A stretch of DNA of 41,159 bases from contig JANWIS010000040.1 in assembly GCA_025449775.1 (NCBI GenBank), forward strand, positions 1 through 41,159, written 5' to 3'. This document shows, piece after piece, positions 16,396 through 24,469 of this stretch. Position 1 is the stretch's first letter, and each line of letters starts with the position of its first letter. The stretch is from Ignavibacteriaceae bacterium. GTDB lineage: Bacteria; Bacteroidota; Ignavibacteria; Ignavibacteriales; Ignavibacteriaceae. The notes beneath the pieces are model-generated. The model ran no database searches and was not told the origin of the DNA. It saw nothing but the letters and a program-made list of their open reading frames with translations. Both the position numbers and the translations under genes were made by a program.

Positions 16396-17160
16396 ATGAC
16401 AAAGATTATAGCAATAGCAAATCAAAAGGGAGGTGTTGGTAAAACGACCACCACGATCAACCTGGCTTCATTACTTGCTGCTGCTGAACAGAAAACTTTG
16501 CTTATCGATATTGATCCGCAGGCAAACTCATCATCCGGGTTAAGTATTTTTAAACATAATCCTTCTGTTTATGAGGTATTAATTGGAAACCAGGAGATTA
16601 AGAATGTTATTATTGATGAGTATATGCCGTTTCTAGATTTACTTCCTTCAAACATTAATCTCGTTGGTGCAGAAATTGAAATGGTTGAACTACCAAAACG
16701 GGAGACCATCTTGAAGGAAGCATTGCGTGAAGTTTATGAAAGATATGAGTATATTTTAATCGATTGTCCGCCGTCGCTTGGGCTCCTGACTCTGAATGCA
16801 CTTACAGCAGCAAACTCTGTTTTGATTCCTGTACAATGTGAGTATTTTGCATTAGAAGGATTAGGTCAGCTTTTAAATACAATTAACATTGTTAAACAAT
16901 ATCACAACCCAAACCTATCAATTGAAGGAGTGATTTTGACAATGTTTGATACAAGACTTCGCTTATCACACCAGGTTGCTGAAGAAGTAAGAAAATATTT
17001 TGGAGAAAAGGTGTTTAACACGGTTATCAATCGGAATGTCAGAATTTCTGAAGCTCCGAGTTTTGGTAAGCCTATAATCTTATATGATGCGGTTTCAACA
17101 GGTGCACAGAATTATATGGCATTAGCTGCCGAATTCTTAGAACGAAATTCAAAATCTTAA
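16396..17160 (+). CDS. parA: Chromosome partitioning ATPase ParA/Soj
   Basis: A Walker-type ATPase that binds DNA non-specifically and moves ParB-parS complexes to segregate the chromosome. The 254 residues carry the deviant Walker A KGGVGKTTTT (11-20), Walker A' DIDPQANSS, and Walker B YILIDCPPSLGLLT. The absence of an N-terminal helix-turn-helix and the size mark the chromosomal Soj type rather than a plasmid P1 ParA. It is 13 bases before parB, the normal chromosomal order. No rsmG/mnmG or dnaA neighbours are present, although such pairs often lie near the origin. Confidence 0.97.
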   Translation: MTKIIAIANQKGGVGKTTTTINLASLLAAAEQKTLLIDIDPQANSSSGLSIFKHNPSVYEVLIGNQEIKNVIIDEYMPFLDLLPSNINLVGAEIEMVELPKRETILKEALREVYERYEYILIDCPPSLGLLTLNALTAANSVLIPVQCEYFALEGLGQLLNTINIVKQYHNPNLSIEGVILTMFDTRLRLSHQVAEEVRKYFGEKVFNTVINRNVRISEAPSFGKPIILYDAVSTGAQNYMALAAEFLERNSKS

Positions 17161-17173
17161 ACAATGAAATGAG

Positions 17174-18127
17174 ATGGGTAAAATAAAAACAGGGTTGGGA
17201 AGAGGGTTAGATGCTTTAATCAAACCTCAGGATTTTATAAAGAATACTGAAACAACTGAAGATCTTTCCAGAGTCAAAGATGATGATGGGAAACAAGTTG
17301 ATGTCCTGGCAAAAATTTCCGTTGAGTTTATTTCTCGTAATCCTTATCAGCCGAGGTTTAACATAGACCCGGTCTCGCTTGAAGAGCTGAAAAAATCTAT
17401 TCTTACAAATGGACTGATTCAACCGATAACAGTCAGGCGAACACCAGATCATAAATATCAGCTCATATCCGGTGAGAGAAGATTGAATGCCTGCAAGGAA
17501 ATAGGATTTAAAGAAATTCCGGCTTACATAATCGATGTTGATTCTGATGAACTGATGCTTGCACTCGCTCTTATCGAAAATATTCAACGCGAAAAACTTA
17601 ATGCAATTGAAATTGGTACAGCCTATAAAAGATTAATGGATGAATGTCATCTTACACAGGAACTGATTGCAGATCGTGTTGGAAAAGACAGAACTACTAT
17701 TGCTAATTCAATCCGGCTCCTTAAACTTCCGCAGAAAGTTCAGGATGCGATTGTTGAAGAAAAAATTTCATCAGGACACGCACGTGCATTAATAAATCTT
17801 GATAACGAAGCATTACAGCTGCAGATACTGAATAACATAATCAGTAAAAATCTGTCAGTTAGAAAGGTTGAAAGGATTGTCCGTGAACTAAACGAAGGCA
17901 TATCAGGAAAAACTAAAAAGATTTCTCAAAAGGACGAAAACAAAACCGGTGTGTATACACCGAACCTTCGTGAAGTTGAAGACAGGCTTCGTGTTACATT
18001 TGGAACCAAAGTATCTTGTGTTCAAAGAAAAGACGGGACTGGCGAAATAATTTTAGAGTTTTATTCAAATGATGAGCTAGAGCGTTTAATTGAACTTTTT
18101 GAAATCATCGGCAAGAATTACAGTTAA
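17174..18127 (+). CDS. parB: Chromosome partitioning protein ParB
   Basis: A CTP-dependent DNA clamp that loads at parS sites. Regions in order over 317 residues: ParA-activating N-terminal segment GKIKTGLGRGLDALI (2-16), ParB/Srx fold with NPYQPR (56-61) and the CTP-binding box GERRLNA (100-106), central helix-turn-helix with RVGKDRTTIANSIRLLKLP and SSGHARALINL, and a C-terminal dimerisation domain. The CTP box differs from the usual GERRxR in having asparagine at the last arginine. No match to the palindromic parS consensus was found in this window. The next gene starts 38 bases inside the end of parB. Confidence 0.96.
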   Translation: MGKIKTGLGRGLDALIKPQDFIKNTETTEDLSRVKDDDGKQVDVLAKISVEFISRNPYQPRFNIDPVSLEELKKSILTNGLIQPITVRRTPDHKYQLISGERRLNACKEIGFKEIPAYIIDVDSDELMLALALIENIQREKLNAIEIGTAYKRLMDECHLTQELIADRVGKDRTTIANSIRLLKLPQKVQDAIVEEKISSGHARALINLDNEALQLQILNNIISKNLSVRKVERIVRELNEGISGKTKKISQKDENKTGVYTPNLREVEDRLRVTFGTKVSCVQRKDGTGEIILEFYSNDELERLIELFEIIGKNYS

Positions 18128-18581
18128 AATTATATTAGTGCTTTTATTCACAAGCACTGTATTAGTCTGCCAGCAGCCGACCGAAAAACTATCTTCTGAT
18201 TCTATTTTTGTAATGAAGAAATCTCCATGGGGAGCTGTTTTACGCAGTGCAGTTCTTCCCGGGTTTGGTCAATTCTATAATGAGTCTTACTGGAAGATAC
18301 CGGTTATCTTTGGTACAGGCGCCTTATTTATTTCCGGCTGGGTTTATAACGATAATCTTTACCAGGACAATAAAGATTTATTTATTAATTCCGGAGATGA
18401 TATTTATAAACAGCGTAGAGATTTTTACAGAGATCAGAGAGATAATTTTACGATCTATCTCGTAGTTCTGTATCTTTTGAACTTGGTTGATGCTTATGTT
18501 GATGCTCACCTATATGATTTTACAGTAGAAGAAGATTTTCTTTCAGGCGCTTCGCGTGTAAATGTTCGCTTCTATTTCTGA
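18090..18581 (+). CDS. DUF5683-type envelope protein
   Basis: A small exported or membrane protein, 163 residues, of the DUF5683 kind found next to parAB in Bacteroidota and relatives; the function is unknown. It has an N-terminal hydrophobic export segment (about 11-27), then the characteristic WGAVLRSAVLPGFGQFYN motif (47-64) and hydrophobic segments at about 70-86 and 121-138. The start is TTG inside parB; a second TTG three codons on is equally possible. LVCQQ after the first helix looks a little like a lipobox, but valine at -1 is unusual, so lipidation is doubtful. The overlap with parB suggests coupled translation. Confidence 0.8.
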   Translation: MNFLKSSARITVKIILVLLFTSTVLVCQQPTEKLSSDSIFVMKKSPWGAVLRSAVLPGFGQFYNESYWKIPVIFGTGALFISGWVYNDNLYQDNKDLFINSGDDIYKQRRDFYRDQRDNFTIYLVVLYLLNLVDAYVDAHLYDFTVEEDFLSGASRVNVRFYF

Positions 18582-18602
18582 AATAATCCTAAACAATGAT
18601 GA

Positions 18603-19313
18603 ATGAAAAATTCGGTAATATGTCCGAATTGTAAAACTCCAAATCCATTTTACAATTCCATTTGTTCTAACTGCAAATTTTATTTAAGAGAAAAGATAAG
18701 TAATCTTGATCTCTGGTCACTGCTCGGTTTAATAGTCGAAAACCCATCAAAAGCTTTCCGTACAATAATCTTTTCAGAGCATAAAAATTTTATTTATTTC
18801 GTTATTTTTTTTGTGAGCATTAAATATTTAATTAATGCCCGTTTCGTTTCAATGCTGAGCATCGGTGAATTTCAGAGTACGGTTGGATTGGAAATTAGTT
18901 TGTTTATAGTTCTTCTTATTACTTTATTATTTTTTCTGATATTTTCAACTGTTTATTTTTCATTCATGAAATTGATGAACATAGAAGTACGTTTTAGAGA
19001 TATATTTGCAATCCTTATTTATTCACAAGTTCCGTTTATTTTTGGACTCATTATTCTTTTCTCACTTGAACTGGTAATCTTTGGTGATTTTCTTTTCTCG
19101 ATCAACCCGACACCATTCATACTAAAAGGATCAATCGCATATATGTTTTTGGCTCTTGAAATAAGTACAAGTATATGGAGTTCTGTTCTTGTTTATAAAG
19201 CCTTTCTTTGTTTATCTCAAAGCTTTAGTTTCAGTCTGGGTGCAACTTTCACACTTATTGTTTTGCTGTCAGGTTTGATATACATTTATTCATTAACTGT
19301 TTTTACTTTATAA
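18603..19313 (+). CDS. Zinc-ribbon YIP1-like membrane protein
   Basis: A 236-residue protein beginning with a small zinc ribbon, CPNC...CSNC (C7, C10, C21, C24), followed by five predicted membrane helices at about 60-80, 96-122, 135-162, 176-205 and 210-236. This arrangement is that of bacterial YIP1-family proteins, whose role in bacteria is not established. It follows the DUF5683 gene by 21 bases and precedes the aminotransferase by 4, in one apparent operon with parAB and nadB. There are no catalytic motifs. The family call rests on topology and general resemblance, not on a specific signature. Confidence 0.75.
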   Translation: MKNSVICPNCKTPNPFYNSICSNCKFYLREKISNLDLWSLLGLIVENPSKAFRTIIFSEHKNFIYFVIFFVSIKYLINARFVSMLSIGEFQSTVGLEISLFIVLLITLLFFLIFSTVYFSFMKLMNIEVRFRDIFAILIYSQVPFIFGLIILFSLELVIFGDFLFSINPTPFILKGSIAYMFLALEISTSIWSSVLVYKAFLCLSQSFSFSLGATFTLIVLLSGLIYIYSLTVFTL

Positions 19314-19317
19314 TCCA

Positions 19318-20505
19318 TTGGAAAAGCTCAGTCACATTTTTATCGGAGAAAAAGAAGTATTTCTTCAAACATACAACAGGTTGCCTCTTGAAATTTCTCA
19401 TGGAAAAGGCGTTCACCTTTTCTCAAAAGATGGACAGAGGTATCTTGATTTTTTTTCTGGGCTTGGAGTAAACGTTCTCGGTTATGGAAATGAAAAATTA
19501 ATCAGAGCAATTGAAGATCAGTCAAACAAATTTATTCATCTCTCAAATTATTACATTACCAATTCACAAGCTGAACTTGCACGACGACTAATAAAATATT
19601 CCGGTTTATCAAAAGTCTTTTTTACGAACAGCGGAACAGAAGCTGTTGAAGCATCAATCAAACTAATTCGGAAAATTTTTGGACCAGATAAAAAAATAAT
19701 TTCATTTTCAAACTCGTTTCATGGTAGAACTTATGGGTCTTTAAGTTTAACCTGGAATGAAAAATATAAAAAGAATTTTGCACCGTTGCTTTCTAATATT
19801 ATTTTCTCAGAATTCAATGATGTTAATACGATTGAGAAGATTGCAGATGAGAATACTGCTGCAGTCTTTATCGAATTTATTCAGGGTGAAGGAGGAATAA
19901 ATGTTGCCTCGGAAAAATTTGTTGAAAAAATAAATTCACTTAGAAAAAAATTAGGTTTTGTTCTGGTTGCCGATGAAATACAAAGTGGAATTGGAAGAAC
20001 AGGAAAACCATTCGCATTCAATAGATATAAGATTATTCCCGACTTACTTTTAGTTGCCAAAGCAATTGGTGGTGGATTACCACTTGGGGCATTAATTACT
20101 AGTGATAAATATTCAAATGTATTTCAGCCCGGAGATCATGGCAGTACTTTTGGTGGAAATCCTGTTGCATGTTCGGCAGGATTGGTTGTACTCGATGAAG
20201 TTTTTGAAAATGGGTTGATGGACAATGCATTAAATCTGGGAGAATATTTTAAATCTGAATTAACCAGCCTCCAATCTATTTGCCCCGATAAAATAATAGA
20301 TGTGAGAGGATCAGGTTTTATGTTGGGTGTAAAGATATCTGATTCTTGTAAAAGTTTGGTTACTGCTTTCCAAGAAAATAAAATACTTGTGAATTGTACA
20401 AATCAAAACGTGCTGAGAATTCTCCCACCTCTGATTGCAAATAAGGAAAACATTGATTTCTTTCTTAAAGTTTTTAAAGAAGTTTTAACCATTCATCCCC
20501 TATGA
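19318..20505 (+). CDS. argD: Class III PLP aminotransferase, acetylornithine/acetyl-diaminopimelate type
   Basis: A fold-type I, class III aminotransferase, 395 residues, close to ArgD/LysJ. The PLP lysine is K248 in LLVAKAIGGGLPLGA. D219 in ADEIQSG contacts the pyridine nitrogen, SGTEA (105-109) and FHGRTYGSLS (134-143) hold the phosphate and ring, and GSTFGGNPVAC and VLRILPPL complete the site. The likely substrate is N-acetylornithine or, given the DapH acetylase branch in this window, N-acetyl-diaminopimelate; both are plausible and some ArgD enzymes do both. The start is TTG, 4 bases after the previous stop, with no ATG for nearly 30 codons. It overlaps nadB by 4 bases (ATGA). Confidence 0.85.
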   Translation: MEKLSHIFIGEKEVFLQTYNRLPLEISHGKGVHLFSKDGQRYLDFFSGLGVNVLGYGNEKLIRAIEDQSNKFIHLSNYYITNSQAELARRLIKYSGLSKVFFTNSGTEAVEASIKLIRKIFGPDKKIISFSNSFHGRTYGSLSLTWNEKYKKNFAPLLSNIIFSEFNDVNTIEKIADENTAAVFIEFIQGEGGINVASEKFVEKINSLRKKLGFVLVADEIQSGIGRTGKPFAFNRYKIIPDLLLVAKAIGGGLPLGALITSDKYSNVFQPGDHGSTFGGNPVACSAGLVVLDEVFENGLMDNALNLGEYFKSELTSLQSICPDKIIDVRGSGFMLGVKISDSCKSLVTAFQENKILVNCTNQNVLRILPPLIANKENIDFFLKVFKEVLTIHPL

Positions 20506-22124
20506 ACTCAAGATTAAATACAGATGTTTTAATAATTGGAAGTGGAATTGCCGGACTCTTTGCTGCTTTGAAAATTTCAGAATACGCAGATGTAATTCTG
20601 GTTACTAAAAAAGATAAGGATGAATCGAATACAAACTATGCACAGGGCGGAATTGCTTCAGTTACTTCAAAGTATGATTCTTTTGAAAATCATATCAAAG
20701 ACACCATAGCTACCGGAGCAGGATTATGTAACGAGAAGATGGTTAGAATTATGGTTGAAGAAGGTCCGCAAAGAGTAAAAGATCTAATTGAAATAGGTAC
20801 GCACTTTTCAAAGAAAGATGGAGAATTTGATTTAGCTCTTGAAGGTGGTCACTCTGTTCCAAGAATTTTGCATGCGAAAGATCTGACTGGAAAAGAAATA
20901 GAAACTGCATTGATTAGGAAAGTTAATTCCATAAAAAATATAGAGATTATGGAAAACACTTTAGCGATTGATTTGATAACAGAGCATAATGTAAAAAAAC
21001 TTAAACATTCACCTCTTCAATCACGTAACTGTTGGGGTTCTTATGTACTGGATTCTTATACTAGAAGAGTGATAAAAATTTCTGCTAAGGTTACAATTTT
21101 GGCAACAGGAGGTTTGGGTCAGGTTTATCAGCATACAACAAATCCTTCAATCGCAACCGGGGATGGAATTGCAATGGCGTATCGTGCGGGAGCAAAGATA
21201 GCTAACATGGAATTTATTCAATTTCATCCGACATCTTTTTATAAAAAAGGCAATACTAATGTTTCGGGAATATCATTTTTAATAAGTGAGGCTTTAAGAG
21301 GATTTGGAGGAAAACTTTTAACTAATAATGGAAAAGAATTTATACATCAATACGATGAAAGAAAGGAATTAGCACCGAGAGATATCGTTGCAAGAGCAAT
21401 AGACTTTGAATTGAAAAAGCATGGTGATCAATATGTACTTTTAGATGTTTCACACAAACGTGCAGAAGAAATTATTGATCACTTTCCTAATATTTATCAA
21501 TATTGCCTCGGTGAAGGAATTGATATAACCAAAGAACCAATTCCTGTTGTACCTGCTGCACATTATTCCTGTGGTGGAATTCTTGTAAATGAATATTCAA
21601 GTGCATCTTTCAGAGGCTTATATGCTTGTGGAGAGGTCTCGATGACAGGAGTACACGGTGCGAACAGGCTTGCGAGCAACTCATTACTTGAAGCTGTTGT
21701 TTTTGCAAACAGAGCAGCTTTAGATATCGAAAGATTTTTGAAGGAAAGTAAATTCGATTTCCCAGATATTCCTGACTGGGATGATACTGGAACGCTGACA
21801 AGTGAAGAAAAGATTTTAATTTCACATAACTTTAAAGCTCTTAAGACAATTATGTGGGATTATGTGAGTATTGTCCGTAACAATCAACAACTTGAAAGAG
21901 CTGCAAAGAGAATCGATTTGATCTTTCAGGAAGTTGAAGATTTTTATAAACGGACTAAAATATTTTCTGAACTTCTGGAATTGAGGAATCTCATTACTTG
22001 TGCACAGGTAATTGTTAAATCAGCAATAATGAGAAAAGAAAGTAGGGGATTACATTATACACTCGACTACCCATCAATGTCCAATTTAGCTGAAGATACA
22101 GTTCTTCAGAATACTCAACTTTGA
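20502..22124 (+). CDS. nadB: L-aspartate oxidase
   Basis: Oxidises L-aspartate to iminoaspartate for de novo NAD synthesis, passing electrons to oxygen or fumarate. The 540 residues carry the FAD site GSGIAGLFAAL (13-23), the NYAQGGIAS loop, TGGLGQVYQHTTNPSIATGDG, the substrate stretch EFIQFHPTSF, ELAPRDIVARAI with the catalytic arginine, and CGEVSMTGVHGANRLASNS. The C-terminal helical domain is complete. The GGIAS and HGANRLASNSLLEA motifs are characteristic of NadB within the succinate dehydrogenase flavoprotein family, and no sdh partners are adjacent. nadA and nadC are not in this window. The last 10 bases overlap the convergent ppx gene. Confidence 0.95.
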   Translation: MNSRLNTDVLIIGSGIAGLFAALKISEYADVILVTKKDKDESNTNYAQGGIASVTSKYDSFENHIKDTIATGAGLCNEKMVRIMVEEGPQRVKDLIEIGTHFSKKDGEFDLALEGGHSVPRILHAKDLTGKEIETALIRKVNSIKNIEIMENTLAIDLITEHNVKKLKHSPLQSRNCWGSYVLDSYTRRVIKISAKVTILATGGLGQVYQHTTNPSIATGDGIAMAYRAGAKIANMEFIQFHPTSFYKKGNTNVSGISFLISEALRGFGGKLLTNNGKEFIHQYDERKELAPRDIVARAIDFELKKHGDQYVLLDVSHKRAEEIIDHFPNIYQYCLGEGIDITKEPIPVVPAAHYSCGGILVNEYSSASFRGLYACGEVSMTGVHGANRLASNSLLEAVVFANRAALDIERFLKESKFDFPDIPDWDDTGTLTSEEKILISHNFKALKTIMWDYVSIVRNNQQLERAAKRIDLIFQEVEDFYKRTKIFSELLELRNLITCAQVIVKSAIMRKESRGLHYTLDYPSMSNLAEDTVLQNTQL

Positions 22125-23041
22125 CCAGAATTGTTCAACCAATGAACAATTGCGCCGTATCTGATTCCTCTTGAACTGAGAATTACTTTTTCTATACCAA
22201 ACGAATCCATGATTACTCCCAGAATAATTGCTCCTACTAAAATTATATCTTCTCTTCCCAACATAACTTGTCCATAGTTATTGAGAATTTCTGGTGCAGT
22301 CAATTGACACATTTCATTAATCAGGTTGTTAAGATCATTCCTATTTAAAGAACTTCCTTCCACTCTGGTTTCACTAAACTCTTTTAAATTCTGATTCATA
22401 CATCCCAAAGTTGTTGCGGTTCCGGCAACTGCAATTACTTTGTCAGAAATAGAATTAGTTTGTTCTAAGGGAATCAAAGTCTTTAAATGTTCTCTAAATT
22501 TTTGAATCTCTGCATTGAGAGGAGGAGAGTGTTGAAAAAATTGCTCAGTCGCACTTACAGATCCAATCTGTATACTGGTTTTAAAATTTATTTTTGACTC
22601 ATCACCAAAAATTAGTTCAGTGCTTCCGCCGCCAATATCAATAACCATCGCAGAGTTAATACCGTTGAATCCGGAAATTGCACCAAGGTAAGCGTATTCA
22701 GCCTCAAGATTGCCGGTTATAATATTCAATTCATAGTTGAATCGTCTTTTAATCTCATTATAAATATCATTCGAGTTTTTTGCTATACGTAATGCGTATG
22801 TGCCTGTTACAATCACTTTATTACAATTGTGTTTCTTAATAATAGATTCATACTCTGAAAGAACTTCGAAAAGTAATTTCAATTTATCAGGTCTGATGGT
22901 CCCGGATTTTTTTGTGTCCTGTCCGATTCGCGGAAGACGATACTCATTAAAGATAGGACTCAGCTTACTTTTTTTTGTATCAACTTCAGCTATCAATAAC
23001 AGGACTGTGTTTGTTCCAATATCTATTGAAGCAACAATCAT
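22115..23041 (-). CDS. Ppx/GppA-family exopolyphosphatase / pppGpp phosphatase
   Basis: An actin-fold phosphatase acting on polyphosphate or pppGpp; sequence does not decide between them. The 308 residues correspond to the short two-domain form without the C-terminal HD domain of E. coli Ppx. Phosphate-binding motifs are DIGTNTVLLL (7-16), VTGTYALR, the GNLEAEYAYLG loop, VIDIGGGSTELIF and VAGTATTLG. The final SSRGIRYG is the usual family ending. It is transcribed alone, convergent with nadB (10-base overlap) and divergent from the next membrane-protein gene with a 38-base gap. Confidence 0.93.
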   Translation of the reverse strand: MIVASIDIGTNTVLLLIAEVDTKKSKLSPIFNEYRLPRIGQDTKKSGTIRPDKLKLLFEVLSEYESIIKKHNCNKVIVTGTYALRIAKNSNDIYNEIKRRFNYELNIITGNLEAEYAYLGAISGFNGINSAMVIDIGGGSTELIFGDESKINFKTSIQIGSVSATEQFFQHSPPLNAEIQKFREHLKTLIPLEQTNSISDKVIAVAGTATTLGCMNQNLKEFSETRVEGSSLNRNDLNNLINEMCQLTAPEILNNYGQVMLGREDIILVGAIILGVIMDSFGIEKVILSSRGIRYGAIVHWLNNSGQS

Positions 23042-23079
23042 TATTTTTTTTTAATTTTAAATTAACAATTGATTTGTTT

Positions 23080-23607
23080 ATGAAAAAGAAAAATGGAGTA
23101 TCCTCAGTGTTCGCGTATCTTGCTTTGGTTTCCGGTTCAGTCTGGCTTGGAGCTTATATCGCAAGATTACTTTCAACATATTCTATGTTTGAGGAAACTG
23201 AGCTTACACTGAAAAGTTTTATTGATCAGGCAAATCTTATAGTTATTTTTAATATTACAATTCCACTTGTGAATTTAACATTTATATCTTACCTGGTGAT
23301 GATAATAGCAACCACACTATTTATTATTTTTTCTTCAATTAAGTTTAAAGAAAATGGATGGTTGTTCATTACCACAGCGATAGTTTATCTTACATTGCCT
23401 TTTGAGAATATGCTTATGATTTCAGATTACAAATTGATTATGATTTTCATAAATAACCAATTCAACTCAGAAATATTTTTAGGATTGATACTTGAACGAT
23501 TAACCAGGTTATCCAGCTTTCCGATTATTCAGATATTAAGCTATCTTACCATACCATATTTGTTAATAAAAAAACCATTCAAGTTAAAAATTAAAAATGA
23601 AAATTAA
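23080..23607 (+). CDS. Unknown small integral membrane protein
   Basis: Not recognised. The chosen start gives 175 residues beginning MKKKNGVSSVFAYLALVSGS, a lysine start followed by a hydrophobic helix. A longer reading would run back through the divergent phosphatase gene and has an implausible N-terminus. Predicted helices lie at about 8-29, 50-84 (probably two), 91-106 and 145-165; the segment between includes LIMIFINNQFNSEIFLG. No catalytic or metal motif is visible. It overlaps the next unknown gene by 11 bases, which in turn overlaps aroQ by 4, so the three form one translationally coupled unit. Confidence 0.7.
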   Translation: MKKKNGVSSVFAYLALVSGSVWLGAYIARLLSTYSMFEETELTLKSFIDQANLIVIFNITIPLVNLTFISYLVMIIATTLFIIFSSIKFKENGWLFITTAIVYLTLPFENMLMISDYKLIMIFINNQFNSEIFLGLILERLTRLSSFPIIQILSYLTIPYLLIKKPFKLKIKNEN

Positions 23608-23869
23608 AGAAAAAGAATTCGAGGAGGTTTTACAGGAACTAAAGGCTGTTGCAGATCAGCTAGGCGCAAGTGTAAGATATGAAAAAGGGGATTTCAAAGG
23701 AGGTTATTGTATTGTCCATGATAAGAAGATAATTGTTATCAATAAACTTACCAATCTCCAAAAAAAAGTTATGATCCTTTCAACAGCATTAAAAGAACTT
23801 GGTATTGATAGTATTTATCTTTCTCCTAGGGTAAGAGAAATAATTGAGGAATTATCGGACGTGCAATGA
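23597..23869 (+). CDS. Unknown 90-residue soluble protein, translationally coupled to aroQ
   Basis: Not assigned to a named family. It is highly charged, with an N-terminal helix (EKEFEEVLQELKAVADQLG, 6-24), a beta-rich core VRYEKGDFKGGYCIVHDKK (26-44) with a striking GGYC, then IIVINKL, a helical stretch, and a proline-containing end YLSPRVREIIEEL. The GDFKGGYC and LSPRVREIIEE segments look like conserved family blocks. Overlaps on both sides (11 bases with the membrane gene, 4 with aroQ as ATGA) argue that it is a real expressed gene. The role may relate to the shikimate enzyme downstream or to the membrane protein upstream, but this is only context. Confidence 0.75.
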   Translation: MKIKEKEFEEVLQELKAVADQLGASVRYEKGDFKGGYCIVHDKKIIVINKLTNLQKKVMILSTALKELGIDSIYLSPRVREIIEELSDVQ

Positions 23870-24294
23870 AAATCTTAGTCTTAAACGGACCAAATTTAAA
23901 TCTGTTAGATAAGAGACCTGTTGAAGAATACGGAACTTTAACTTTAAACGAGATTGAATCAAACGTTCGTCAAAATTTTCCGGCACATAGTTTTGATTTT
24001 TTTCAGAGTAACATAGAGGGTGAACTAATTAATAAAATTCAATCTGCTTCAGAGAAGTTTGATGGACTAATAATCAATCCTGCAGGTTATTCACATACTT
24101 CCATTGCAATAAAGGATGCACTTGACATTTGTTCCATCCGCAAAATAGAAGTTCATCTTTCAAATTTAGCTGTACGAGAAAACTTCAGACATACATCACT
24201 AACTGCATCAAGTTGTGATGGTTATATTGCTGGATTTCGAGAAAATAGTTATAATGCTGCAGTCTATCTTCTCGAGAAAATAGTTGGAAAATAA
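23866..24294 (+). CDS. aroQ: 3-dehydroquinate dehydratase, type II
   Basis: Dehydrates 3-dehydroquinate in the shikimate pathway; the type II enzyme is a dodecamer using an enolate mechanism. The 142 residues have NGPNLNLL (7-14), the lid arginine and catalytic tyrosine in KRPVEEYG (R17, Y22), N71 and the base H77 in NPAGYSHTSIAI, and EVHLSN...RENFRHTS (H97, R104). Two blocks differ from the common form: the lid reads DKRPVEEYG instead of GxREPxxYG, and NPAGY replaces NPGAY. All catalytic residues remain, so it should be active. Start overlaps the previous gene by 4 bases. Confidence 0.94.
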   Translation: MKILVLNGPNLNLLDKRPVEEYGTLTLNEIESNVRQNFPAHSFDFFQSNIEGELINKIQSASEKFDGLIINPAGYSHTSIAIKDALDICSIRKIEVHLSNLAVRENFRHTSLTASSCDGYIAGFRENSYNAAVYLLEKIVGK

Positions 24295-24379
24295 TCCTTC
24301 TTTCCAATCTCATCACAATTGTAAACTACCGAGCCCTACATCATTTTAGAATAGAATAGCTTAAAAAAACTATAATGAG

Positions 24380-24396
24380 TTAACTGGTATAGTTAA
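24380..24396. promoter_or_regulatory. Dyad symmetry, possible operator of the MerR-type gene
   Basis: TTAACT-N5-AGTTAA is a perfect 6-base inverted repeat, just downstream of a TATAAT (24371-24376) and about 30 bases before the -33 element of the merR-type gene. It could be an autoregulatory site. The assignment is positional only. Confidence 0.3.
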
Positions 24397-24424
24397 AGCT
24401 ATTACTTATAAAATCTCCCTAATG

Positions 24425-24455
24425 TTGCTAATAAATAAACGATTGTTTAATTTTC
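24425..24455 (+). promoter_or_regulatory. Bacteroidota-type promoter of the MerR-type regulator
   Basis: TTG (24425-24427), exactly 20 bases, then TAATTTTC (24448-24455), one base off TAnnTTTG. Transcription should start near 24459, leaving a leader of 10-20 bases. Confidence 0.45.
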
Positions 24456-24469
24456 CTGCACAATTTTAG

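Noticed and set aside
16000..19000. parS site near parAB
   Set aside because: No sequence close to the 16-base palindrome TGTTTCACGTGAAACA was seen in the window.
22975..23079. Upstream start for the membrane protein before the 90-residue gene
   Set aside because: The extension runs through the opposite-strand phosphatase gene; MKKKNGVSS is a natural membrane-protein start.
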